Positions 53,767 to 62,836 of a stretch of DNA of 64,000 nt are shown piece by piece. The translations under genes and the position numbers were made by a program. The notes under the pieces are model-generated. The model saw only the letters and a list, made by a program, of their open reading frames with translations, did not search any database and was not told where the DNA came from. This DNA is from Geothrix oryzae. GTDB lineage: Bacteria > Acidobacteriota > Holophagae > Holophagales > Holophagaceae. The DNA lies in NCBI RefSeq assembly GCF_030295385.1, contig NZ_AP027079.1:2604001-2668000 (forward strand), read 5' to 3'. Positions within the stretch are counted from its first letter, which is position 1; every line of letters begins with the position of its first letter.

Positions 53767-54936
53767 ATGGAAAGGTATTGGCCACTGCCCCGGCTGGGCT
53801 CACAACCAAGGTCGCGCTCCGGGTTCGCCGGGGTCGACCATGAGGAAGGCGGGGAGTCATCGATCCCCTGGTCCCACCTGTTCCCCCTGGCGAAGAACTG
53901 GCGGGCGATGGGCGTCTGCTATGCCCTCTGGGTCGGCTCTCTGTTGTACAGCCACTGGACCTCCACCCGCATCGAATCCGGGTGGATCTGGGCCAGTGCC
54001 TTCTCCACGCCCCTCCTCCATGTCACGGCCTTCGCCCTCTTCGCCCCGCTGCCCTGGATCCTGCCCAGCCGGCTGCGCTCCCCATGGAACTTCGTGCTGG
54101 GGTTCGTCCTTTCGATCATAGGCTGCGAGCTGATATCGGCCCTTCTCCCGCTCATGGACGGTTGGCTATTCACCCAGGCGCAGATCAAGTTCGACGGGGC
54201 CAAACTCATGCTGATCTACACCGGGCTGGTGGGCCCGGCGATGATGGTGGTGGGGGGGCTCGTCGCGGCCAGGGCCCGATCCGAAGAGCTGCGCCAGGCT
54301 TCCGAGACCGAAGCCCGGATCGCCAAGAACCAGCTGCTCCAGAGCCAGGTGCACCCTCATGTGCTGTTCAACGCTTTGAACGGCCTGGTGGAGCTCGTCC
54401 ACAAGGATTCCGGAGCCGCCGAAACGGCCATCCGGCACCTGTCCGACCTGCTTCGTCGCCTCCTCCTGGCCTCGGAGCACAGCCGCCTGCCCCTGGGGGA
54501 GGAGCGGAAGATCATTTCCGATTTCCTCGCGCTGGAGGCCATCCGGTTGGGAAGCCGGCTCCGGGTCGCCTGGGAGTGGGACGAGGCCCTGGATGCGATC
54601 GAGCTACCGCCCCTTCTCCTGCAGCCCCTGGTGGAAAACGCCATCAAGCACGGCATCGCGCCCAGCATCCCGGGCGGAGAGCTCATCGTTCGAGCCCGGG
54701 CCGAGGCTGGAGCCCTCTCCCTGGAAGTCTGGAATTCCGGGGAGCCCTTCCGCGACGGCGGGATAGGGGCCGGCATCGGCCTGAGGAACCTGCGCTCCCG
54801 CCTGGCCTTGAACTTCGGTTCCGGCGCCAGCTTGTCCCTCGGCGCTTCGGGCCAGGGCACGCTGGCCTGCCTCCGCTTGGCGGCAACCCTAGTAGAATTT
54901 CCCCATGGATCCACTGAAAGTCCTAGTCGTCGATGA
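53767..54936 (+). CDS. LytS-type sensor histidine kinase
   Basis: 389 residues with four hydrophobic segments (about 50-65, 80-98, 108-130 and 148-170), then a helix into the kinase domain. The phospho-acceptor region reads QVHPHVLFNALN with His198 matching the usual QxNPHFLFN; Asn to His and Phe to Val changes are noted. The N box is LVENAIKHGI near 290 and GIGLRNLRSRL follows. It signals to the LytTR regulator whose start overlaps its end by 32 bases. The stimulus is unknown. Confidence 0.88.
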   Translation: MERYWPLPRLGSQPRSRSGFAGVDHEEGGESSIPWSHLFPLAKNWRAMGVCYALWVGSLLYSHWTSTRIESGWIWASAFSTPLLHVTAFALFAPLPWILPSRLRSPWNFVLGFVLSIIGCELISALLPLMDGWLFTQAQIKFDGAKLMLIYTGLVGPAMMVVGGLVAARARSEELRQASETEARIAKNQLLQSQVHPHVLFNALNGLVELVHKDSGAAETAIRHLSDLLRRLLLASEHSRLPLGEERKIISDFLALEAIRLGSRLRVAWEWDEALDAIELPPLLLQPLVENAIKHGIAPSIPGGELIVRARAEAGALSLEVWNSGEPFRDGGIGAGIGLRNLRSRLALNFGSGASLSLGASGQGTLACLRLAATLVEFPHGSTESPSRR

Positions 54937-55642
54937 CGAGCCCCTGGCCCGAGAGCGGCTCGCTCGGCTCCTCCGGGAAGCCGGCTGCACCATCACGGGC
55001 GAGCTCGAAAATGGCGTAGCCCTGCTCCAGTGGCTGAAGGCGTCGAATAAGACAGGAGTGGATGCCATCTTCCTGGACATCCAGATGCCCGGTCTCAGCG
55101 GCATGGAGGTCCTAGCCAAGATCCCGGACGGCCCGCCCGTGGTCTTCGTCACGGCCTTCTCGTCCTACGCGGTGCGCGCCTTCGAGCTGGCGGCCGCGGA
55201 CTACCTGCTCAAGCCGGTGTTCGAGGACCGCCTCGAGGCCTGCCTGCAGCGCCTCCGCGAGCAGCTCGTGCGGCGCCTCAGCCCCTCCGAGTTGAGGGCC
55301 CTCCTGCTGCCTCCCGCGCGGTTTCCCATCCGGGTGAAAGACGGCGAGATCTACATGGAGCTGGAGGTCGTCACCCACTTCGAGCTGGAGCACGACCGCG
55401 TGTGGGCCTGCCGGGGGGCCAGCCGCTATCTGACGCGGTGGACCGCCCTGTCCGAGGTGGAGCAGGCCTTCCCCGACGACGGCTTGCTGCGGATCCAGCG
55501 CCACCTCCTGCTCCGCCCGCGGATGGTCAGGGGCATCCGCCCGGCCTCGGTGGGGCGCATCAAGGTGATGGTGGCGCCCAGGGTGGAGCTGACCGTCAGC
55601 CGAGCCATGACCCCGCGGGCAAAGGAATGCATCCGGCCCTGA
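54905..55642 (+). CDS. LytTR-family response regulator
   Basis: 245 residues. Receiver domain (1-120) with phosphorylation site D58 (IFLDIQMPGLSG) and KP in LLKPVF; the C-terminal LytTR DNA-binding domain (about 140-240) includes RGASRYLTRWTALSEVEQAF and RIQRHLLLRPRMVRGI. It should bind direct repeats upstream of target genes, which are not evident here. The start lies inside the kinase gene, so the pair is translationally coupled. A terminator follows at 55697. Confidence 0.9.
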   Translation: MDPLKVLVVDDEPLARERLARLLREAGCTITGELENGVALLQWLKASNKTGVDAIFLDIQMPGLSGMEVLAKIPDGPPVVFVTAFSSYAVRAFELAAADYLLKPVFEDRLEACLQRLREQLVRRLSPSELRALLLPPARFPIRVKDGEIYMELEVVTHFELEHDRVWACRGASRYLTRWTALSEVEQAFPDDGLLRIQRHLLLRPRMVRGIRPASVGRIKVMVAPRVELTVSRAMTPRAKECIRP

Positions 55643-55696
55643 ACGCGTGCTGGTCCTCAGCTGCGGATCCACACGGCGCAGCCTCATCCCGACCAC

Positions 55697-55725
55697 GAAG
55701 AAGGGGGCCGACGGCCCCCTTCTTC
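55697..55725. terminator. Bidirectional hairpin
   Basis: A 14-pair stem (GAAGAAGGGGGCCG and its complement) around one base, with AAG and TTCTTC at its ends, lies between the convergent LytTR and HU genes. Confidence 0.8.
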
Positions 55726-55742
55726 ATTCGGCAACCGACTGA

Positions 55743-56066
55743 CTACTTCTTCTTGCCCTTGGGGGCGGCCTTCTTCGCGACCTTGGGCTTCGCCGTCTTG
55801 GCGGCCTTCGAGGCCTTGAAGCTCATGGACTTCGAGGCGGCGATCTTGATGGGGGCGCCGGTCTGGGGGTTGCGGCCCGTGCGCGCCTTGCGGGTCTTCT
55901 GGCTGAAGGTGCCGAAGCCGACCAGCGTGACCTTGCCACCCTTGCCGACATGGCCGGCGATGGATTCAAGGAAGCAGCCGATGGCAGCAGCGGCGGCGGC
56001 CTTCGTGATGTCGGCAGTCTTGGCGACGGCTTCGACGAGTTCAGCCTTGGTGAGGTTCTCGGCCAT
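55743..56066 (-). CDS. HU-family DNA-binding protein
   Basis: 107 residues. The core is a normal HU (LTKAELVEAVAKTADITKA, then the beta arm GFGTFSQKTRKARTGRNPQTG), followed by an unusual Lys/Ala/Pro tail (about 86-107, KTAKPKVAKKAAPKGKKK), as in some actinobacterial and acidobacterial HU proteins. It compacts and bends the chromosome. Start ATG 56066 matches the first conserved residues. Confidence 0.92.
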   Translation of the reverse strand: MAENLTKAELVEAVAKTADITKAAAAAAIGCFLESIAGHVGKGGKVTLVGFGTFSQKTRKARTGRNPQTGAPIKIAASKSMSFKASKAAKTAKPKVAKKAAPKGKKK

Positions 56067-56121
56067 GTTGCTGGCCTCCTGAATGAAAGCGCCATCGGGC
56101 GCTGGTGGGGTTTCCGCTTGG

Positions 56122-56149
56122 ATAGTGCCTCAATTTCGCGCCAGTGCAA
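56122..56149 (-). promoter_or_regulatory. Candidate promoter of the HU gene
   Basis: On the minus strand, TTGCAC (56149-56144) and CACTAT (56127-56122) are 16 bases apart, about 55 bases before the HU start. Both match the sigma-70 consensus only partly. Confidence 0.4.
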
Positions 56150-56298
56150 GTCAAGAAAAGCGTCTCTCTTTCAGAACCCCCGGGGGTTCCCCCGGGATCG
56201 GGTTTCTCCGGCGCCCCGAAAAACCCATCGGAATCAAGGGCCCTCCCCCCGGCGAGCCGGCCGCCGAGGATCCCTTAAACTCGCTACAGGCCTGGGTT

Positions 56299-56898
56299 TC
56301 AGCCCCTCGGCATCGGGGATCCGACGGGAGCGGGGACCGGGGCAGGCCCCTTCATGACCCGCCTCCACCCCCAGCCCAGGGCCCCGGCCAGCAACAGCCA
56401 GCCGATGGGGGACCGGGCCGCGATGCGGAGGTCCTGCCAGGATGGCAGGGCCCCGAAGAGCAGGTTCGCCAGGAGGAACACCACACCCGCTTCGGGCCAG
56501 CCCAGAGCGGGGTGCCCGCCCAACCGCCACGCGAAGAGCCCGTAGGCCGCGGGTAGCAGCAGGAGCGGCGCCAAGCCGATGAAGAAGGCGTTGTACCAGC
56601 GCAGGTTCGCCAGGGCCACGGAGCCCAGCACGAAGCCGCGGCCTTCGCGCCGCGGGAGCACGGTGAAGCGGACGGGCCGGCCGTGGAGCAGGTGGCCCAC
56701 GGTCCAATGACAGAGCTCATGGCAGATCGTCCCGGGCAGCACCAGCAGGGAGAAGAGCCAGAAGGAGCGCCGGGCCTGGTTCAACAGCCAGAGCACCCCG
56801 GCCGTGCCCGCCAGGTAGGCCAGCGCCGGGCCGTGCCCCCCCATCGTCCATCCCCAGGCCTGGTCCATGCCCGTCGCCTCCCGGGTCCATTGGACCAT
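56299..56898 (-). CDS. Membrane protein with HExxH motif (M50-like)
   Basis: 199 residues with about five hydrophobic spans. A zinc-type motif HELCH sits within a membrane span ([17 protein letters not shown], near residues 54-70), as in M50 site-2 proteases or DUF3267-like proteins. A second metal ligand motif cannot be picked out. GAGG lies some seven bases before ATG 56898. It follows the MBL hydrolase on the same strand. Proteolytic activity is inferred only. Confidence 0.65.
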   Translation of the reverse strand: MVQWTREATGMDQAWGWTMGGHGPALAYLAGTAGVLWLLNQARRSFWLFSLLVLPGTICHELCHWTVGHLLHGRPVRFTVLPRREGRGFVLGSVALANLRWYNAFFIGLAPLLLLPAAYGLFAWRLGGHPALGWPEAGVVFLLANLLFGALPSWQDLRIAARSPIGWLLLAGALGWGWRRVMKGPAPVPAPVGSPMPRG

Positions 56899-56907
56899 CC
56901 CCGGGCC

Positions 56908-57609
56908 TCACCTCAACCCGTGCGCCGCCTTGAAGGACGGCCATTCGCCCTTGAGGCGGATGAAGGCCTCGACATCCGGACACAGGAGGAAGGGATTGGT
57001 CTCGCGCTCCCAGGCCAGGGTGGAGCTGGGGCGGGCGCCGTAATCGTGGCCGGGCCAGAGGGTCGCGTGGGCCGGCCATTCCCGGAGCAGGCGCTGGAGG
57101 CTGTCCCACTCGGTGCGGGCCTCGCGGTCACCTGGGGTGCCACCCACCTTCCCCACGAACAGCAGGTCGCCGGTGAGGCCCGCGGCCAGGCCACCCGCCC
57201 GGCTCCCGGCGGGGCCATCTGTCCGGCTCCCGGCGGGGCCCTCCACCAGGAAGGCCAGGTGGTCCGGGCAGTGGCCGGGCACCTGCCATACGCCGAGCCG
57301 CCAGGCTCCGAGGGGGATCTCCGCCCCATCCTCCAGCACCCGGTCCAGGGGGCCGGGATGGCCGGGCCCTCCCCACACCGGCGCCCCGGTGAGGACCTGG
57401 GCCTCAGCATTGCCGTTGCTGTGGTCCGCATGGCCGTGGGTGTTCAGGATGGCCGTGATCCGGAGCCCCTGGGCCTTCGCCCGGGCCACGAGGGCCCCGG
57501 GATCGTAGGAGGGATCGACCAGGATTCCCTCCCCCACCGTCCGGTCCCCCAGGAGGTAGCCGAAGTTCCGGTCCCCGCCCACCCGCACCTGCTCGAAGAC
57601 GAACCGCAT
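56908..57609 (-). CDS. MBL-fold hydrolase, glyoxalase II-like
   Basis: 233 residues. The metal-binding THGHADH is at residues 57-63, with [24 protein letters not shown] and LWPGHDYG completing the metallo-beta-lactamase pattern. This resembles hydroxyacylglutathione hydrolase, or the sulfur-dioxygenase-like relatives. A small in-frame repeat (GPAGSR, twice) lies near residues 130-140, an unusual insertion. GAGGAGG precedes ATG 57609. It is the first of two minus-strand genes. Confidence 0.85.
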   Translation of the reverse strand: MRFVFEQVRVGGDRNFGYLLGDRTVGEGILVDPSYDPGALVARAKAQGLRITAILNTHGHADHSNGNAEAQVLTGAPVWGGPGHPGPLDRVLEDGAEIPLGAWRLGVWQVPGHCPDHLAFLVEGPAGSRTDGPAGSRAGGLAAGLTGDLLFVGKVGGTPGDREARTEWDSLQRLLREWPAHATLWPGHDYGARPSSTLAWERETNPFLLCPDVEAFIRLKGEWPSFKAAHGLR

Positions 57610-57714
57610 GGGGCCTCCTCGGGATGTCCCTGGCCGAAGCGCCATTGTCCCACTCGCCTCCGGGAACGCCCGCCCCCTGATCGGCATCCAACCCTGCATC
57701 CGGAGGATCTGCCC

Positions 57715-58779
57715 ATGCTCAAGAGAAAGATAGGGCTGGCGGTGGCGGTCGCGGTGGCCCTGGCCGGCGCGGCCGTGGCTCTCCCCCACCGGAGCACCCA
57801 TTCCGCCCCACCCGATCGCGAGGTACAGGTGAACGCTCCCAAGAAGCCCACCCCGGAGGCCCTCCGGCAGAAGCTCACGCCCATGCAGTTCCATGTCACC
57901 CAGGAGGCGGGCACCGAGCCGCCCTTCCGGAACGAGTACTGGAACGAGCACCGGGAGGGCGTCTATGTCGATGTGGTGAGCGGGAAGCCCCTGTTCTCCT
58001 CCAAGGACAAGTTCGACTCCGGCTGCGGCTGGCCCAGCTTCACGAAGCCCCTGGAGGGCGAGGATGTGGTCGAGAAGCGGGATGTCAGCGCCGGGATGGT
58101 CCGCACCGAGGTGCGGTCCAAGGAGGCTGATTCCCACCTGGGCCATGTGTTCGACGACGGCCCGAAGGATCGCGGCGGCCTCCGCTACTGCATCAACAGC
58201 GCCTCCCTGCGCTTCGTCCCGATCGAGGACCTGGAGAAGCAGGGGCTGGGCGCCTTCCTGCCCCTGTTCGGGAAGGCCGCCGCCAAGGCCGACCCGGCGC
58301 CGGCGGGCGAGGAGGTCGCCACCCTGGCCGGCGGCTGCTTCTGGGGCATGGAGGACCTGCTGCGCCGACAGCCCGGCGTCACGGCCATCGAGGTGGGCTA
58401 CACCGGCGGGAAGGTCCCCAACGCCACCTACGAGAACCACGAGGGCCATGCCGAGGCCGTCCAGATCCGCTTCGACCCCTCGAAGACCACCTTCGAGGCG
58501 CTGCTGCGCTTCTTCTTCCGCATGCACGATCCCACCACGCTGAACCGTCAGGGCAACGACCTGGGCACCTCTTACCGCAGCGCCATCTTCTACCACTCGG
58601 AGGCCCAGCGGCAGACTGCGGAGCGCGTGAAGGCCGAGGTGGACGCCAGCGGCAAGTGGAAGCGCCCCATCGTCACCGAGATCACCGCCGCGGGCCCCTG
58701 GTGGAAGGCCGAGGACTACCACCAGGACTACCTCGTGAAACATCCCGGCGGCTACACCTGCCACTTCGTGCGGGACTGA
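57715..58779 (+). CDS. Periplasmic MsrB-MsrA fusion, methionine sulfoxide reductase
   Basis: 354 residues with a signal peptide (about 1-25). MsrB part (about 45-180): CGWPSF near 104 and the catalytic Cys159 in RYCIN. MsrA part (about 205-350): GGCFWGME with catalytic Cys208. The two domains repair R- and S-sulfoxides of methionine in exported proteins. The MsrB zinc Cys pairs are missing (VDVVSG in place of the usual CxxC). In many fusions MsrA comes first; here MsrB does. GGAGG precedes ATG 57715; the divergent MBL gene is just upstream. Confidence 0.9.
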   Translation: MLKRKIGLAVAVAVALAGAAVALPHRSTHSAPPDREVQVNAPKKPTPEALRQKLTPMQFHVTQEAGTEPPFRNEYWNEHREGVYVDVVSGKPLFSSKDKFDSGCGWPSFTKPLEGEDVVEKRDVSAGMVRTEVRSKEADSHLGHVFDDGPKDRGGLRYCINSASLRFVPIEDLEKQGLGAFLPLFGKAAAKADPAPAGEEVATLAGGCFWGMEDLLRRQPGVTAIEVGYTGGKVPNATYENHEGHAEAVQIRFDPSKTTFEALLRFFFRMHDPTTLNRQGNDLGTSYRSAIFYHSEAQRQTAERVKAEVDASGKWKRPIVTEITAAGPWWKAEDYHQDYLVKHPGGYTCHFVRD

Positions 58780-58842
58780 GGGCCTGTGGCATCCTTGTCC
58801 TCCAGGCCGGCCGCGAGGCCTGGCTGGAGTCTGGAGCCCCTC

Positions 58843-59742
58843 ATGCCGAGCGAGCACCCCCTGGAAGACCGGCCCGACCTCCATGCCGTGGTCGAGGCCC
58901 TGGCCCTGGCCGCCACGGCGCTGACGGACATGCCCCTGGGGCGACGGGAATTCCCGTCCCGCACCATCCTGGGGGGCCTCGTGGAGGAGCTGCGCGCCCT
59001 GCTCTTCCCGGGCTATTTCGGCGCGTCCGAGCTGAAGGCCGAGACCCTGCACTACCACCTGGGCGCCCGCATGGACCGGGTGCTGATCGGCCTTGGCGAC
59101 CAGATCCAGCGGGGCCTCATGGCTTCCGATCCCACCTGCGGAAACTGCCGGGAGCGGGCCCTGGACCTGGCACGGGCCTTCCTCGCCCGGCTGCCCGAGG
59201 TGCGCCGCCTCCTCGCCACGGACATCCAGGCGGGCTTCGAGGGCGACCCGGCGGCCACCAGCCCCGATGAAGTCCTGTTCTGCTACCCCGGCCTGATGGC
59301 CATCACCAGCCAGCGCCTGGCCCACGAACTGCTGAAGCTGAAGGTGCCTCTGCTGCCGCGCATGATCACGGAGCACGCCCACAGCCTCACGGGCATCGAC
59401 ATCCACCCCGGCGCCGAGATCGGCGAGCGGTTCTTCATTGACCACGGCACGGGCGTGGTCATCGGCGAGACCTGCATCATCGGCCGCAATGTGCGGATCT
59501 ACCAGGGCGTGACGCTCGGCGCCAAGAGCTTCCCCCTGGATGCCGAGGGCCACCCCGTCAAGGGCGTCCCCCGCCATCCGGTGGTGGAGGACGATGTGAT
59601 CATCTACTCCAATGCCACCGTCCTGGGCCGCATCACCCTCGGCAAGGGGTCGGCCATCGGCGGCAATGTCTGGCTCACCCGCAGCGTGCCGCCGGGCAGC
59701 GTCATCACCCAGGCCAACGAGAAGGACGGGATGCCCTCATGA
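58843..59742 (+). CDS. cysE: Serine O-acetyltransferase
   Basis: 299 residues. After a helical N-terminal part comes the left-handed beta-helix of hexapeptide repeats: TGIDIHPGAEIGERFFIDHG, then VIGETCIIGRNVRIYQGVTLG and HPVVEDDVIIYSNATVLGRI. The His of IDHGTG is catalytic. CysE makes O-acetylserine for cysteine synthesis. The N-terminal extension (about 100 residues) and GYFGASELK resemble the EpsC-type rather than E. coli CysE. ATG 58843 has GGAG seven bases upstream. It overlaps the next gene (ATGA). Confidence 0.9.
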   Translation: MPSEHPLEDRPDLHAVVEALALAATALTDMPLGRREFPSRTILGGLVEELRALLFPGYFGASELKAETLHYHLGARMDRVLIGLGDQIQRGLMASDPTCGNCRERALDLARAFLARLPEVRRLLATDIQAGFEGDPAATSPDEVLFCYPGLMAITSQRLAHELLKLKVPLLPRMITEHAHSLTGIDIHPGAEIGERFFIDHGTGVVIGETCIIGRNVRIYQGVTLGAKSFPLDAEGHPVKGVPRHPVVEDDVIIYSNATVLGRITLGKGSAIGGNVWLTRSVPPGSVITQANEKDGMPS

Positions 59743-60140
59743 CCACGCTCCTGCGCTTCCTCTTCTCGGCCATCGGCCTGCTGGTCGCTTGCTCCTTCGT
59801 GCCCGGGCTGGGTCACGGGTCCTTCCTGGACCTCCTGATCGTGGCCGTGATCCTGGCGGCCCTGAACACCACCGTCGGCAGCCTCCTCAAGGTCATCGCC
59901 TTCGTGCCCATGGCCTGCTCCCTCGGTTGCTTCAGCCTCGTCATCAACGGCCTGGTCTTCTGGCTCGCTGGCGCCCTCTCTTCCCGGCTGGGCCTGACCT
60001 TCACGGTGAGCGGCTTCTGGGCGGGCTTCTTCGGCGCCCTGGTCACCAGCCTCGTCGCCTCCGTCCTCGGCGCCCTCTTCATCCCCAAGGACCGTCAGCG
60101 CCCCCAGGGGCCGTCCCCATCCATCAAGGTCGTGAACTGA
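59739..60140 (+). CDS. YvlD/phage-holin-4-like membrane protein
   Basis: 133 residues with four hydrophobic spans (about 5-22, 30-50, 55-80 and 90-115), the topology of the YvlD family, sometimes labelled 'phage holin family' although most are chromosomal membrane proteins. The segment NTTVGSLLKVIAFVPMACSLG is the family's most conserved part. Its ATG overlaps the cysE stop, so it is translationally coupled. Function unknown. Confidence 0.8.
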   Translation: MTTLLRFLFSAIGLLVACSFVPGLGHGSFLDLLIVAVILAALNTTVGSLLKVIAFVPMACSLGCFSLVINGLVFWLAGALSSRLGLTFTVSGFWAGFFGALVTSLVASVLGALFIPKDRQRPQGPSPSIKVVN

Positions 60141-60180
60141 AAAGCCTTCATCCGCGGAGATCGCGGAGGACACAGAGGGC
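60141..60180. repeat. Dispersed repeat-like motif (ATCCGCGGAGATCGCGG)
   Basis: The stretch contains TTCATCCGCGGAGATCGCG and GAGGACACAGAG. This CTCTGTGTCC-type sequence (complement) is recognisable as one that occurs between genes in many high-G+C bacteria. The gap from 60141 to 60232 holds no gene. Confidence 0.45.
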
Positions 60181-60232
60181 AGCGGGAATGGCCTGGCTCC
60201 GAATGAAGGGGAGGTCGGTCCCGCAAGTCGGG

Positions 60233-60997
60233 TCAGGGCACCTCCACGCCCCCTTCGGTTGACTTTCCTTGGTCCTTTTCCAGGAGCGCCCGCACGGCGG
60301 CCTCGGCCGCCAGCCGCAGGGCTTCGGCATCGGGATGGGCGTGGGATTCCAGCGGCGCGCCCATCGTGATGCGGTAGAGGCCGCCCCGCGTGCGCCAGGT
60401 CCCCTTGGGCAGGATGTCCGGCCCGCCGTGGATGGCGAAGGGCACCACCGGAACGCCGGCCTCGAAGGCCAGGGCGAAGGCGCCCTTCTTGAAGGGCAGC
60501 AGGCGGCCATCGCGGCTGCGGGTGCCTTCGGGGAAGGCCACGATGGCCTGCCCCGCACGGATGCGGGCGGCGGCGTCCTCCAGACTGCGCAAGGCGGCCG
60601 CGCGGTTACTGCGGTCGATGAAGATGAACCCCGCCAGCCAGATCACCCAACCCAGGAAGGGCACCCCCGCCAGCTCCCGCTTGGCCACGAACACGGGATG
60701 GCAGGGCAGCGTGGAGATCATCAGGGGGGGATCGAACAGCGAAGTGTGGTTGCCGATGAAGACCGCCGGGCGGGTGCCGTTGCGGAACGCTTCGGGAAGA
60801 TCCTCCCAGCCCGCCAGTTCGCGGCGGATGCCGAAGGCCCGGGCGGTGCCGCGGATGTAGCGGGGCGCCACGATCCAGAAGGCCCGCCGGCCGCCGAGGA
60901 AGGGCGCCAGCAAGAAGCACAGGCAAACGGCCAGGGCCAGGGCCAGGGCACCGAAGACCCAGACCAGGGCCGGTCGAAGGAAGGGGCGGATGGGCAT
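60233..60997 (-). CDS. 1-acylglycerol-3-phosphate acyltransferase (PlsC)
   Basis: 254 residues, with two hydrophobic spans at the N-terminus (about 7-30). HX4D motif GNHTSLFDPP near residue 78 and the phosphate-binding FPEGTRSRDG near 151 mark it as PlsC. It makes phosphatidic acid at the inner membrane. ATG 60997 begins two bases after the cyclophilin stop. A third acyltransferase of this window. Confidence 0.87.
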   Translation of the reverse strand: MPIRPFLRPALVWVFGALALALAVCLCFLLAPFLGGRRAFWIVAPRYIRGTARAFGIRRELAGWEDLPEAFRNGTRPAVFIGNHTSLFDPPLMISTLPCHPVFVAKRELAGVPFLGWVIWLAGFIFIDRSNRAAALRSLEDAAARIRAGQAIVAFPEGTRSRDGRLLPFKKGAFALAFEAGVPVVPFAIHGGPDILPKGTWRTRGGLYRITMGAPLESHAHPDAEALRLAAEAAVRALLEKDQGKSTEGGVEVP

Positions 60998-60999
60998 GC

Positions 61000-61632
61000 C
61001 TACTGCGGCAGCAACGAGACATCCTTCAGGCGCACGGGATACTGCGGCACGCCGCTCTGGCCCTTGCGCCATTCCGTCTTCACCTTCTCGATCTTGTCCA
61101 CGGCCTCCATGCCCGAGACCACGCGGCCGAAGACGCAGTAGCCGTAGCCTTCATCGGTCAGGTCGCGGTGATCCAGGCTCTTGTTGTCCACGGTGTTGAT
61201 GTAGAACTGGGCCGTGGCGCTGTGGGGCGAGCCCGTGCGGGCCATGGCCACGGTGCCCCGGGTGTTCTTCAGGCCGGCCCGGAAGGTCTGGGGCGCCTCG
61301 TTGAGGATGGGCTCCCGCAGGGGCTTTTCATCCAGGTTCTCCAGCAGACCACCGCCCTGGACCATGAAACCGTCGATGACCCGGTGGAAGATGGTGCCCT
61401 TGTAGTGGCCGTCCTTCACATACTGCAGGAAGTTCGCCACGGTCTTGGGCGCCAGCTCCGGCTCCAGTTCGAGGACGACCGGCCCGTAACTGGTGAGCAA
61501 CTGCACCCGCGGCTTGGCCACGGGGGCCGGAGCGGGAACTGGGGTAGCGGCCGGAGCAGCGGCCGGCGCCTGGACGGGCGCCTGAGCGGCCAGGGACATG
61601 GCGAAGGACAGACAGAGCAGCAGACGGGACAC
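61000..61632 (-). CDS. Periplasmic cyclophilin-type peptidyl-prolyl isomerase
   Basis: 210 residues from GTG 61632 (AGGAG five bases upstream). Signal peptide to about residue 17, an Ala/Pro-rich linker (about 18-40), then cyclophilin: FHRVIDGFMVQGGG, AMARTGSPHSATAQFYIN and GYCVFGRVVSGM. It speeds proline isomerisation in the periplasm. It precedes the acyltransferase gene at two-base spacing. Confidence 0.92.
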   Translation of the reverse strand: MSRLLLCLSFAMSLAAQAPVQAPAAAPAATPVPAPAPVAKPRVQLLTSYGPVVLELEPELAPKTVANFLQYVKDGHYKGTIFHRVIDGFMVQGGGLLENLDEKPLREPILNEAPQTFRAGLKNTRGTVAMARTGSPHSATAQFYINTVDNKSLDHRDLTDEGYGYCVFGRVVSGMEAVDKIEKVKTEWRKGQSGVPQYPVRLKDVSLLPQ

Positions 61633-61812
61633 GAAAACTCCTGGGGCTTCCCTTCATTCTGCCGCGAATGGCCGGGAAGTCCCCATTCCCGAAAACGAAG
61701 CCCTCGGCGGGCAGCCCTCGACCGGAGGCACCGCCTGCCGGCAAGGCAGGGGCCAGGGGGAACGCAGAGGCCGCTATCGGCCGGGCGGTTACCCCTGGGG
61801 TATCGTAGTCCC

Positions 61813-62742
61813 ATGCCCTTCATGGACCTCCCCCCCTGGCTCCTGAGTCTTCTCCTGGCGCCATTCGGCCTGATCTTCGGCTCGTTTTCCAATGTGCTCA
61901 TCCACCGGCTGCCCCAGGAGGCGCCGGAGGATCGCAATGTGGTGACCAGGGCCAGCCACTGCCCCGCCTGCAAAGCGAAGATCAAGCCCTGGCACAATGT
62001 CCCGCTCTTCGGGTGGCTGTGGCTGCGCGGGAAATGCGCCGCCTGCGGCTGGCGCATCCCCGTGCGCTACCCGCTGGTGGAGGTGCTGGGCGGCCTGATC
62101 CTGGGCGGCGCCCACTGGTTCTTCCCCTTCGGAACGCTCATCTGGTTCAAGGCCGTGATCTGCGCCTACGCGCTGGTCGTGCTGTTCTTCACGGACTTCA
62201 CCGAGATGATCCTGCCGGACGCCATCCAGTTCCCCCTCATGGCCCTCGGGGTGCTCTGCGCCCTGCCCCAGCTGGCCTGGCCCGAGACCCTCCTGAAAGT
62301 CTGGGACCGCCAGGACACCCTCATCCAGGCTCTGGCCTTCCACAACGGCCTTCAGCCCGCCCCCGCCTTCCGCGGCTTCGAGGCCGCCGTCACCTGGCAG
62401 GCCAGCCTCCTGGGCCTGGTGATCGGCTACGGCGGTCCCGCCCTGCTCAACCAGATCTATAAATGGATCCGCAAGACCGACGGCCTGGGCATGGGCGACT
62501 TCAAGATGCTGGCCTGGCTGGGCGCCTTCTGGGGCTGGGGCCCCATGCTGGGCATCCTCTTCCTGGGCGCGGGCCTCGGCGCGGCCGTGGGCGTGCCTCT
62601 CGTGCTCCTGCGCCGCGGCTCCGACCAGACCGTCTCGGGCCAGACCATGCTGCCCTTCGGCTGCTTCCTGGCGCTCGCCACGCCGGTGGTGGTGTTCTTC
62701 GGGCGGGCCCTGTGGCTCGGGTACCTGGGGTGGGTGGGCTGA
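61813..62742 (+). CDS. Prepilin peptidase (type IV pilus/type II secretion)
   Basis: 309 residues. Zinc-binding Cys pairs C50/C53 and C75/C78 (HCPAC and KCAAC), then about seven membrane spans. The catalytic Asp pair is D128 (FFTDFTEMILPD) and the Asp of GMGDFK near residue 229. It cuts prepilin leader peptides and N-methylates them. No pilus genes are in view. ATG 61813 is chosen as no other start fits the leading membrane span. Confidence 0.93.
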   Translation: MPFMDLPPWLLSLLLAPFGLIFGSFSNVLIHRLPQEAPEDRNVVTRASHCPACKAKIKPWHNVPLFGWLWLRGKCAACGWRIPVRYPLVEVLGGLILGGAHWFFPFGTLIWFKAVICAYALVVLFFTDFTEMILPDAIQFPLMALGVLCALPQLAWPETLLKVWDRQDTLIQALAFHNGLQPAPAFRGFEAAVTWQASLLGLVIGYGGPALLNQIYKWIRKTDGLGMGDFKMLAWLGAFWGWGPMLGILFLGAGLGAAVGVPLVLLRRGSDQTVSGQTMLPFGCFLALATPVVVFFGRALWLGYLGWVG

Positions 62743-62836
62743 CCGCCTCGCGGGGACCTGGGGCTGGCGGGCCGGCCTCCACCCCTGGCATGGTGGTCAT
62801 CCGCCCCTCCTTTCGGGACCTCCTCCACAGGACACC

